This document shows, piece after piece, positions 56,388 through 64,000 of a stretch of DNA of 64,000 bases. Made by a program: the position numbers and the translations under genes. Within the stretch, counting starts at the first letter, position 1, and each line of letters starts with the position of its first letter. The stretch is from NCBI GenBank assembly GCA_011032825.1, contig JAADJZ010000015.1, forward strand, positions 434,001 to 498,000. Direction: 5' to 3'. This stretch comes from Massariosphaeria phaeospora. Lineage: Eukaryota > Ascomycota > Dothideomycetes > Pleosporales. Under the pieces are notes generated by a model. It saw nothing but the letters and a program-made list of their open reading frames with translations. It made no database searches and was not told the origin of the DNA.

Positions 56388-57701
56388 CTATAATATCAGC
56401 AATGAATTCTGCCAGGGAGGTGAGGTTCCAGCTGTGAAGCTTGAGCCTCTGATCTGCGTCAACCCAAGCGATGATGGAGAGAGCGCATACAGAGTCTCGT
56501 AATCCGGTGCGAACTCTTTTGACGGCTCTCGCGGCATATATAACGGAAGCTGGTCGTCGTCGGTCTCTTGCACGTCGAGCGCCCGGCCAAGGAACTCCCG
56601 CGGCATTCGTGGGAGAATCTCTAGTGATGTTGTGGCTCGGATGGTGGATTTGTGCTCTTCGTACTTCAATCCGATCGTGACGGTCATGCTATAACGTCGC
56701 GTAATTGTGTATGTGATAAACGACGGAACACACTCGGCATCATCTACTAACCGGAAGTCGGTGGTGAGTACCGTAGGCGTTGAGAAGGGTACAGGCCTGT
56801 TCATGTTCGACTTTGAGATGCAGGTGACGTGCTTGGATACCACATCTTCCGGCTGTGTCATCGACTGACCACACATCGATGTCGTGTATGTGGATATCGT
56901 AACGGTTATGCTATCGAGTATACATTGTTCGTCATGCATAGAAGGATGTCCGGTATTCGTGAGCGACAGTAACAACGGGATGGATTGTCCTGGCGCAACC
57001 TTCTCTGAATAATGGATAGTAGGTACGATACGTGGCGCATTCATTGCTATTGGTGTTCGCCGGGTTACCTTGGTAAACACTTTGTCGATCGCGGACCGCG
57101 TGTCTTTGACTGGCTTCCATGTCTGTGCGTACAATATTCTAGAAATGACTTTAGGTTCCAGCTCCAATGGTTGTGTTGTTGGTTGGTATGCGAGTGTCTG
57201 AGTTACTTTATCTATCTCTTTTGACCCTTGTCGTACAAGCTTTGCCTGGATGAAGTAAGACACCTTTGCTTTCCCCCCTGGATGATCCGTGTTGAGTTTA
57301 AATGATGGTGGTAGCAAGTGCGGATCTTTGAAGTACTTGGAGCCATGAACGAGCCGCGAGTACTGGGGCTCCGTATGATCTGGGAATCGGAAGTCGAAAT
57401 CCCACACATGTTTTCTTGCTGCTAAAGTGCTACCAGCCGCAAGATCTTGTGCAAAACTGAAGAGTTGGATCTGCTCCACAAACTCTCGTCTCGACTGATC
57501 AGCGTTTACAGCGTTCCCAGGGGTGTAAAGCGGGCGTGTCGTTTTGGTGGTACATCTTCCAATGAAGCTGACTGTCAACGCTTCGACCGCCTCTTGCGCT
57601 CCAGCTACAAGAATAACTCTTCCCTTGACCTGCTCTCCTTCACGAAATAGTCTTGAACTATCACCATCGATGATGATCCGTAAATCTGATCCCAACGCCA
57701 T
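56388..57701 (-). CDS. Alpha-arrestin (arrestin-related trafficking adaptor)
   Basis: Adaptor that links plasma-membrane transporters to the Rsp5/NEDD4 ubiquitin ligase. Single exon, 437 residues from ATG 57701. The arrestin N domain starts SDLRIIIDGDSSRLFREGEQVKGRVIL, a conserved beta-strand pattern, continues with VEALTVSFIGRCTTKT and HVWDFDFRFPDHTEPQYS, and KAKVSYFIQAKLVR. The C domain begins near HYSEKVAPGQSIPLLLSLTN. Near the C-terminus the sequence DDQLPLYMP contains LPxY, a variant of the PPxY motif bound by Rsp5 WW domains. Overall it resembles fungal arrestin-N proteins of 400-450 residues. Transporter clients are unknown. Confidence 0.88.
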   Translation of the reverse strand: MALGSDLRIIIDGDSSRLFREGEQVKGRVILVAGAQEAVEALTVSFIGRCTTKTTRPLYTPGNAVNADQSRREFVEQIQLFSFAQDLAAGSTLAARKHVWDFDFRFPDHTEPQYSRLVHGSKYFKDPHLLPPSFKLNTDHPGGKAKVSYFIQAKLVRQGSKEIDKVTQTLAYQPTTQPLELEPKVISRILYAQTWKPVKDTRSAIDKVFTKVTRRTPIAMNAPRIVPTIHYSEKVAPGQSIPLLLSLTNTGHPSMHDEQCILDSITVTISTYTTSMCGQSMTQPEDVVSKHVTCISKSNMNRPVPFSTPTVLTTDFRLVDDAECVPSFITYTITRRYSMTVTIGLKYEEHKSTIRATTSLEILPRMPREFLGRALDVQETDDDQLPLYMPREPSKEFAPDYETLYALSPSSLGLTQIRGSSFTAGTSPPWQNSLLIL

Positions 57702-58711
57702 ATTGTTTCCAGGGCTGAGAATTCAGAACGCAGGGTCCTGGCTAGGTTATAACAGAGAAGATGGCGTTTTACTAGTAGCTTAGCAGAATTATCGGTACGA
57801 GACTGTTTGCCGGGAGGGATGCCAAGAAACGTGGGATTCCATGGCATGCGGGAAAGGTAGAGAATAGAGGAAGGTGACAGGACCATAGAGTCTTGGAAGA
57901 TGGGCTGGAAGCGAAGTCTGCCTTTTGCGGTTATGTGCGAATCGCTAGTGACTGACCGAGGTTGAAAGAGAACTATACTCGGAATGTAACCTCTCCTTGG
58001 CAATATTCTACTTGTTCTAGAGAGTGTGGCCATGGCATGGAAGCTCAGCTGCTCCAGTGTTTCATTGTGGCGTTCTACGTGCGAAAACACAGCTCAGCAA
58101 ACTCGACGGTGCCTACAGATTTACAGACCGATTGTAATTAGAGTCCTGACCTGGGTGATACCAAGTCCTGTCTCCGCTAATGGTGTACCTACAATGCAGC
58201 CAAGACGGCGTTGTGTTCTTGGCCTAGGGCCTGGATCTGCCACAGCTGACTACCAACTTCGAACCGCTGAAGGCTGAGACCAAGTGTGCGGCTATCCGAA
58301 AATGCTCGGCCAGGATTGTCAAGTGTTCAGGCCCGATCCAAGACTGCGGGAGCTGATTAGGGCTGATTAGGGCTAGGGCTGAAAGGACAAGTTTCGAGGA
58401 CCAACAACTGCCACGGCAGTCTCCTGCATGTGGCATTCGTAGACGGGTTATTGGAAGCGAGGATAGTCGACGACGAAGATCCAATGTAAGTGTTTGGTGG
58501 AGGATCGGGTGAGAGTCTGTGATGGATAGGACAAAGTGGGGAGAAAACGCGCATGCTCCACTAAGCCCGATCTGGAAGCGGGCGCGCTTTCGACGCGTCT
58601 ATCAAAAACTCCAGTCCTGACGCCATTTCAATTTCATACTACATAGCCGCACCTACCCCATTCACTTCTCCAACTACGCATACACTACACGTTAGCTGGA
58701 CAGAACTCAAG
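57702..58711. other. Divergent promoter region between arrestin and dpb4
   Basis: About 1.0 kb. A 161-codon minus ORF (57605-58090) overlaps the arrestin 5' end in another frame and lacks motifs. A short GGGCTGATTAG duplication lies near 58355-58376. No gene was seen. Confidence 0.5.
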
Positions 58712-59523
58712 ATGCCCGCCAGGAAGAGCAATCTATCAACAGTGTCGAATGAGGACTCTGTGAAAGCAGCCCCGAAAGATGATGGCCTGAGCGTCGAGGT
58801 ATGCGCTTCCACAACTACCAAGCGCTGGCGTAGCTCATGATCGTAGGACCTCAATCTCCCAAAATCAATAGTTCAGCGTCTCGCGAAAGGCGTTCTACCT
58901 CCCAACACCCAGATCCAGAAAGATGCGCTGCTCGCCATGTCAAAGAGCGCAACCGTCTTCGTCAATTACCTCACATCAACGTATGCCGCACACTGCCTGT
59001 AATTTTCTCCAAGCCATTCTGACATATATACAGGGCTGCCGAGTATGCTGCGCGAAGTGGAAAGAAGACTGTCATGCCCAAAGATGTCTTCGATGCCATG
59101 CACGAGCTAGAATTCGAAGCCTTCCTCCCCCGTCTCGAAGCCGAAGTAACCAGGTTCACGGCTATCCAGGCCGACAAGCGGAATACATACCGGAAGAAGG
59201 TGCGAGAGGACAAGAAGGCAGCGAAAGATATTGGTGATGTGGATCCACAGGCTACGAATGGACACGCCTTAGATGACGACGCCCCGCCTACGAAGCGGGC
59301 ACGGAGGTTGAGCGCGGACAATGGAGAGCATGCATCTGGCTCTGAGGAAGAGGGCGATTTGGACGAGACAATTGACGATGCTGAGCAGGAGGACGATGAG
59401 GTAGAAGACGATGAGGTCGAGGATGAGGCTGTAGACGAAGGCGTGACAGAGGACCCGCTCGACGGACCGGGCTGGCCTTCATCGGATGATCTTGTTGGGG
59501 AGGAAAGTGAACTAAGCGACTAG
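58712..59523 (+). CDS. dpb4: DNA polymerase epsilon histone-fold subunit Dpb4 (POLE3-like)
   Basis: Histone-fold protein of Pol epsilon and of ISWI/CHRAC-type remodellers, pairing with Dpb3. Exons 58712-58798, 58847-58980 and 59034-59523 give 236 residues; introns 58799-58846 (GTATGC...GTAG) and 58981-59033 (GTATGC...ACAG). The histone fold (CBF/NF-Y type) covers about residues 30-105: [42 protein letters not shown] and [24 protein letters not shown]. The rest is a disordered tail with Glu/Asp runs ([16 protein letters not shown]), as in other Dpb4 proteins. Length fits the family. Confidence 0.93.
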
Positions 59524-59971
59524 GAATGGGCTTGCTTGCATGGAATGGCGTTATGGATGAATGGACTATGGGTATATGCCGCTATATCCCGCTCAGGCAA
59601 GGTTCGCCTGAGCTTTATATATCCCTCCACAAATGCTTCTAGTTAAACAGAGTCATGTTCAATGGTATTGTTCCATTTCTGGCTTGACTATCTGGATTTG
59701 AACGAGCTGTACTATGCATCATACTTGCGACAGGTGCTTTCCCCCGATCCTCCGACATTCACATAAGCAAAGCGACCATCTTAGTGGAATACCACTATGT
59801 TCGGCGAAAGCTTATGTTTCCGTGAGCCGGGCCTTCCTATGCGTGCAATTCGGTGTCACGATCTGGAGCCGACCTCCTCTTCAGCGATTCCTCGCTGGGA
59901 TACTCGAATCAAGGGGATCGCCGTAGCGGGCTATTTCGGTCAGCGCTTGTTTGCAGAGAATGGATATGGGC
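59524..59971. other. Convergent 3' flanks
   Basis: About 450 bp between the dpb4 stop and the end of the next minus-strand gene. It contains the hairpin listed below and no gene. Confidence 0.5.
59591..59613 (+). terminator. 8-bp perfect hairpin in dpb4 3' flank
   Basis: GCTCAGGC and its exact complement GCCTGAGC flank a 7-nt loop, AAGGTTC, 68 bp after the dpb4 stop codon, followed by TTTATATAT. It could be a 3'-end RNA structure; a transcription-termination role in a fungus is inference only. Confidence 0.4.
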
Positions 59972-60448
59972 CTATGGCGTACTCTTGATCTGCGATTGCA
60001 TGTCCACGATCTGTTCAAGAGCCCTCGTCTCCTCATCTCTAGCCCTCGAAGACTTCCATTCAAAACCTGGCTGATCCTCCGCCTTCGACCACTGGTAACC
60101 AGTCTCGCTGTCTTGGTGCTCATTCGTCTTCAGTCCGCCGCTGCCGCTGCCGCCTGAAGTAGGGATCGTGGAGGGGTACACGCGTTTGCCATTGCCATTC
60201 AACGTGTTAGGACTTCCGGAGAGCGTAGCGTCCAAACTATTGTCTCGCGGCAGTTCGGAAGGACCCTGCGAATTTGGCGGAGAGAGCTCTGAGGCTGGAT
60301 CCAGGACGTAAGCTACAGTATTTCGGGGGGTTGAAGGGCCTCCAGCCTCATCTGGGAACATCTCGTTGTCGTCGTCCTCTGGCGATGAGTGCATCATCGT
60401 GGAGTCGCCGTCCGCGTCTACTTCCGTCAGCTCTTTGATCGCGTCCAT
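59972..60448 (-). CDS. Acidic conserved fungal hypothetical protein, 158 aa
   Basis: Single-exon ORF from ATG 60448 (MDAIKELTEVDADGDST). The first half is acidic and Ser/Pro-rich (PEDDDNEMFPDEAGGPST). The second half is Gly/Ser/Asn-rich and ends with the more structured block GYQWSKAEDQPGFEWKSSRARDEETRALEQIV, whose GYxW...ED.PG..W pattern seems conserved among filamentous fungi. No domain of known function is seen. It is divergent to the SUZ-protein gene over 387 bp. Confidence 0.65.
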   Translation of the reverse strand: MDAIKELTEVDADGDSTMMHSSPEDDDNEMFPDEAGGPSTPRNTVAYVLDPASELSPPNSQGPSELPRDNSLDATLSGSPNTLNGNGKRVYPSTIPTSGGSGSGGLKTNEHQDSETGYQWSKAEDQPGFEWKSSRARDEETRALEQIVDMQSQIKSTP

Positions 60449-60835
60449 GGTGGGGTAATGTGTTCGGCGGCGCGTTATTTACCTGACATTGTGGCGTGTT
60501 AAGTGGCGAGCTTTCTACTCAGAGAGTGGTAAGCGACGCGGCTAATGCAAAACTTGTCGGTGAATATGGTCGTATTTCTTGAGCAACAAATGACGACGGA
60601 CGGCGGAGGCAGCAGCAGCAGCAATGAATGTCCCACTAGCGCAGCCGCGGCATGCTGACCATAAAGTTAGCTTCCGCGCTAAGCGAGAAGCTTGGCTTGA
60701 CATGGGGCACACCCTCTGCCCTCCCAGTGTTCCCCGCGACTACAACCAGACGACTCCAGGACAGGATCACACTTCACCCCTACCACCGTGGACACAAGAA
60801 CTCTTCGCTTCCCATCGTGAAGTACGTCGTACAAT
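60449..60835. promoter_or_regulatory. Divergent promoter between the acidic hypothetical and the SUZ gene
   Basis: A 387-bp interval between start codons on opposite strands. A GCAGCAGCAGCAG run lies near 60609-60622. No specific site was identified. Confidence 0.5.
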
Positions 60836-61727
60836 ATGCCGAACAAAGACGCTGCTGCGGACGCTTGGAATGACGACTGGGAATCTCTCGCCGATGTAAT
60901 TCACAATCTCAGCGTCTCCAGCGCGTGTCTGACCTATCATAGAAAGAAGAACACACCGAGGAGAAAGTCGAGCCGAGCTCGCAAGCGAAGGTTTCTAAAG
61001 CCGAGCGCAGGGCAAAACACGCCGAGTTCAATCGTCAGATATGGGAGGCTGCGTATGTTGCTCCGTCGAGGCTTTGTGCAGGACTGACCCAGTGGACCCT
61101 AGAGAAAACCCGAAACCACCCATGCTATTCCTTGAGTCTCGAGACAGTGTGCCTCTCAAAACTGCCTTCAAGCCCAACGTTACATTGCTAGCTCGCAAGC
61201 CCCCACCCCAAGTTCTATCGCGCAGCGGTGCAACCGCTGGAATGGCGGGGCTGAGATTGGAGGACGACGATGATAGCGAAGAAGAGAGGCGGAAGAAAGC
61301 TGAGGCATCGTTCGAAGAGCGGAAGGCACGCGCCCAGAAGGAACGGGCCGAGAAGGAACGCAGATACGCCGAAGCCCGCGAGAAGTTATTTGGTTCCCCA
61401 GCCGCTTCAGAGGACTCCCGAGGCACTTCACCAACCAAGGCGACGAGAGGGAAGGGTAAAGGGCGCGGTGGGCGTGACAGCCAACCGCGTTCGAGCAACG
61501 AGCAGTCTCCCGCCCGTCTGGGACCTTCAGGAAGACAGCTGTTCGACCCCTCATACTCAGCGAAACCGAACTCCGTCTATCTCCACAAAAAGGAGTCTAG
61601 TATCAGTCGGCCAGGGACACCAAATGAACAGGAGAAGCCAATCCGCGAGCCCCGTGGACCTCAAGCAATTGGACGAGGCGGACGAGGTTTCGCCCCGCGA
61701 GGCAGTCATGCAGGGCCCGTGGTGTAG
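60836..61727 (+). CDS. SUZ/SUZ-C domain RNA-binding protein
   Basis: Exons 60836-60895, 60943-61052 and 61103-61727 give 264 residues; introns 60896-60942 (GTAATT...ATAG) and 61053-61102 (GTATGT...CTAG). The start MPNKDAAADAWNDDWESLAD leads to KAERRAKHAEFNRQIWEAA. A SUZ-like segment has PKPPMLFLESRDSVPLKTAFKP followed by LARKPPP, and an Arg/Lys/Glu coiled helix (ERRKKAEASFEERKARAQKERAEKERRYAEAREKLFG). The C-terminus carries SUZ-C-like REPR-GP...GRGGRGFAPRG. Such proteins bind RNA and associate with translation or mRNA decay. Without splicing the three parts fall in different frames. Confidence 0.85.
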
Positions 61728-63608
61728 TGCCCGCTTCGTGGAGCGCGCCATCGGGAACTACCGGCTGGCAACGCTGTACGACTTTAGTCGTTCTCCAACG
61801 CGCATTCCTCACACAGGAATTCTTTCGCGTGAGGAATCCTTGCAAATCCAATTCTTTGACTAATGGGAACGGCAGGGCTAAACACGCACAAGAGGATACT
61901 TTGGTCCACAAAGTCCCACTCGTTTTATACCCCGCCTTCGACATCGAGCGATCCATTCCAGATCTAATGCAGCAAACAGCAAGGGAAGTTGCAGCGGGCC
62001 GTCGGGAGAGCTTAACCAAGTTAAACGTTACTTAATTAAGTTTGGCCAGTTTGGCATGTGGTTGTGGAGGCCACTAGCACATCATCCACGCGCAATGTGT
62101 TAGGTTCAACGGAGTGCAAAAGGAAAGTGCAGAGGTCAATTTCAACCACAACCCAAGGGAACCGCCACGACCCAAGAGAACTGTAGTTTGTTCTCTGCCA
62201 TCGTCTTCTGGGCTTAACGGCTGATGGTTTCGCGAACCTGTTCTTGTCCCCGTCGACCGCTCTGTGGACCTTCATCCCTCGCCTTCCTTTATTTGTGCAA
62301 CCTTTCATCACCGATTGTACACTCTCTCGATGTTCTACACAGTCTACAGGGTTATGGCACCGATCGAGAGAATTGGCATCACCGTTATAAAGAGTTGATA
62401 CATCTGACACACTGTGCCATGTCTCGAAACGAGCTAGTCAAAGGGGAGGGTAAAATCAAGGCTGTCTCTGTGGGCAACCAGTCCTGCCGGCGGTGTTGAA
62501 TGCCCCGTATCGTCGGTTTTTTGGAATGCCCCTGGTCCTTACATCTGACTACCCCTCAAGCAAATATGCTTGGTATGAACTCGAGGTTACATGGCAGGAC
62601 CCGTCGAATCTGATCACCACGATCATGTCTCTGACGGACAATATTCTCTCTCTGCCAGGTAGCGTTGCCAACCTCAGAGCGAGCGTTGCTGTCCTGTGCC
62701 TGAGGAATCTGGGCTTATCTGTCCCCGGCCTGTGAACCCTTCAAAGGTAGCATGGTTGCGAAAAGGCATTGGAGGGGAACAGAGGGAACAAGCAAAATGT
62801 CGGCGTCGAATGGAAGATGTTTGGGTGTTTGTTACGCAGCGTATTGACTTCTTCGAGTGGGAATTATTCAGAGCACGTAGGAACGGACGACTTCTCATGC
62901 CCCCTATTAGTAGTACTAGGTAGTAGAGGCTTGCAGCAATAAAGTTGATTCGAGTTGGTTGTTACTGGGTACGTCAACATGTAGGTTTCACTTGCCCGAA
63001 GGAGTTTAGCGCGGTTGACGTCTGTCTCCTTATCCTTGGCTTGAACATAGCTGACTTTCAAAAGACTATCGCTACTACTGTGCCAGGCACTGGAGAGTGG
63101 CTAGGTTGCGCTGCCCTGTCCGCTGGGGGCACACACTCTTGAAGTGCTGAGCTGAGTGGCTCCAAGGTCACTGCCACGACCAGCCTCTGTCGGAAGACTC
63201 GATTGCGGGGACGTCAACTCGGCGGGAAGATGGCTAGGGATCGAGATCGAGACCAACCAACATGTTCATCGTCGCGTGGTGGGCACCTCAGATCGGTCGG
63301 TGAGGCAGGTCGCGCCTTCCTTTGCCAGCCGATCTCCCGCGGTTACCTAAGGCTCTCCCCTTGCCATGCCCTTCTCCCCCGCAGTGAAAGTCGTCTCCTC
63401 CGCAGTGAAGTCGTGTGACTCATAGTTCCACTGTATTGGGACGCTTGAGTACCCCAGTGGCCTCCAGGCAGCTACTCGCGATGTCACGATACTGGGTTGC
63501 CTGGCCAGAGGCGACCCGAGCCCCGATTGTTTTGATACGACGCGTTGCTCGACCGACAACAAAACACACCCTCTTGACCCGCAATCAACGTCGAACCTCG
63601 TCTCAGCA
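61728..63608. other. Intergenic region, no gene recognised
   Basis: About 1.9 kb. ORFs at 62036-62410 (minus) and 62493-62735 (plus) lack family motifs. Near 63370-63410 the motif GCAGTGAA(A)GTCGT occurs twice, and a GTGAAAG heptamer like the array at 5.95 kb occurs at about 63384. Confidence 0.5.
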
Positions 63609-64000
63609 ATGGCAGCAGACAACGCCCTCCCAATCAATACAGCTCGTCTCATTGGGGTCATGGCTGAAGCTATGGCGAGCACTGTGGCCGAGCAACTTGT
63701 CCAGGCACACAACCTCATCTGGACCGACCAGGAGCAGAAAATGATGACCACAGGCATGGGAACACATCAGGAGATTCAGGCTCGTCTTGACCTGATGCTA
63801 ACTCAACTCTGGGGTCGATCACTCCATCGGCTGGGGGTGCGCAATGCGCTCACCGTCGACATCGGACCGTATATCAGTAAGTGTACGTATTGACTCGGCA
63901 AGGATTACAGCTAACTATAGTAGATTCGCTCCCTTTCCACCCGAGCCTCTCCCTCGTCCCCGGTCGTCTTATTCAAGGGCCCGACGGATTCCCAGTCAAG
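63609..64000 (+). CDS. Unrecognised protein, 5' part (cut by window edge)
   Basis: Exon 63609-63876 encodes MAADNALPINTARLIGVMAEA, then a mostly helical stretch (STVAEQLVQAHNLIWTDQEQ, QARLDLMLTQLWGRSLHRLG). A donor GTAAGT at 63877 and an acceptor at 63920 (or 63923, same frame) lead to SLPFHPSLSLVPGRLIQGPDGFPVK and the right edge. Frame is kept for both acceptors, so the splice is plausible. No domain is recognised. Confidence 0.5.

Noticed and set aside
57605..58090. 161-codon minus ORF upstream of the arrestin start
   Set aside because: Overlaps the arrestin N-terminal coding sequence in a different frame and shows no motif.
62036..62410. 124-codon minus ORF after the SUZ gene
   Set aside because: No motif, no convincing start context or splice partner; left as intergenic.

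Overview
This window is nuclear DNA from a filamentous ascomycete (Pezizomycotina; Dothideomycetes is my guess, not proven). The evidence is protein genes cut by short GT-AG introns of about 40 to 250 bp with CTAAC-like branch points, a filamentous-fungal Sfh1 with a C-terminal GATA finger, an AA11-type chitin oxidase, a Bun107-type WD40 protein and fungus-only conserved hypotheticals. No rRNA, tRNA, CRISPR array, prophage or intact transposon was recognised. I placed exon limits by eye from splice signals, reading-frame continuity and family motifs, so each junction is a prediction.

Layout. 0-9 kb, all minus strand: Erv29/SURF4 cargo receptor (cut by the window edge), a membrane-anchored charged protein, a conserved hypothetical, and the RSC subunit Sfh1 (SNF5 plus GATA). 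10-14 kb: secreted AA11 LPMO with a C-terminal Cys module, an ankyrin-repeat relic, and an MFS monocarboxylate-type transporter. 14.5-25 kb: cytosolic prolyl-tRNA synthetase, a small N-myristoylation candidate, a C2H2 transcription factor with an N-terminal Cys array, and a membrane-anchored SH3 protein. 24.9-28.3 kb is a gene-poor stretch. 28-39.4 kb: NatA auxiliary subunit Naa15, a large eight-exon secreted protein with two Cys modules, a CorA-like membrane protein, a doubtful CxxC mini-gene and a 113-residue two-exon conserved protein. 39.7-48 kb, housekeeping: Cef1/Cdc5, Bun107/WDR48 and the mitochondrial SAM carrier.

48-56 kb looks like decaying accessory DNA around one intact core gene (Swt21/WRAP53-like). 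It holds an aminoglycoside-phosphotransferase-fold gene with a frameshift between its catalytic loops, an orphan ORF, a candidate small secreted Cys-rich protein, a 39-bp minisatellite, and a homing-endonuclease-type zinc-loop gene with five in-frame stops, each one C-to-T step from a sense codon. 56-64 kb returns to core genes: alpha-arrestin, Dpb4 histone-fold subunit, an acidic hypothetical, a SUZ/SUZ-C RNA-binding protein, and the start of an unrecognised gene at the right edge.

The core genes serve separate processes (ER export, chromatin, N-terminal acetylation, splicing, deubiquitination, replication, translation) and form no operon or obvious biosynthetic cluster. The most unusual content is the decayed 48-56 kb segment, the Cys module shared by two unrelated secreted proteins, the GTGAAAG array at 5.95-6.04 kb, and the Cys array of the C2H2 regulator.
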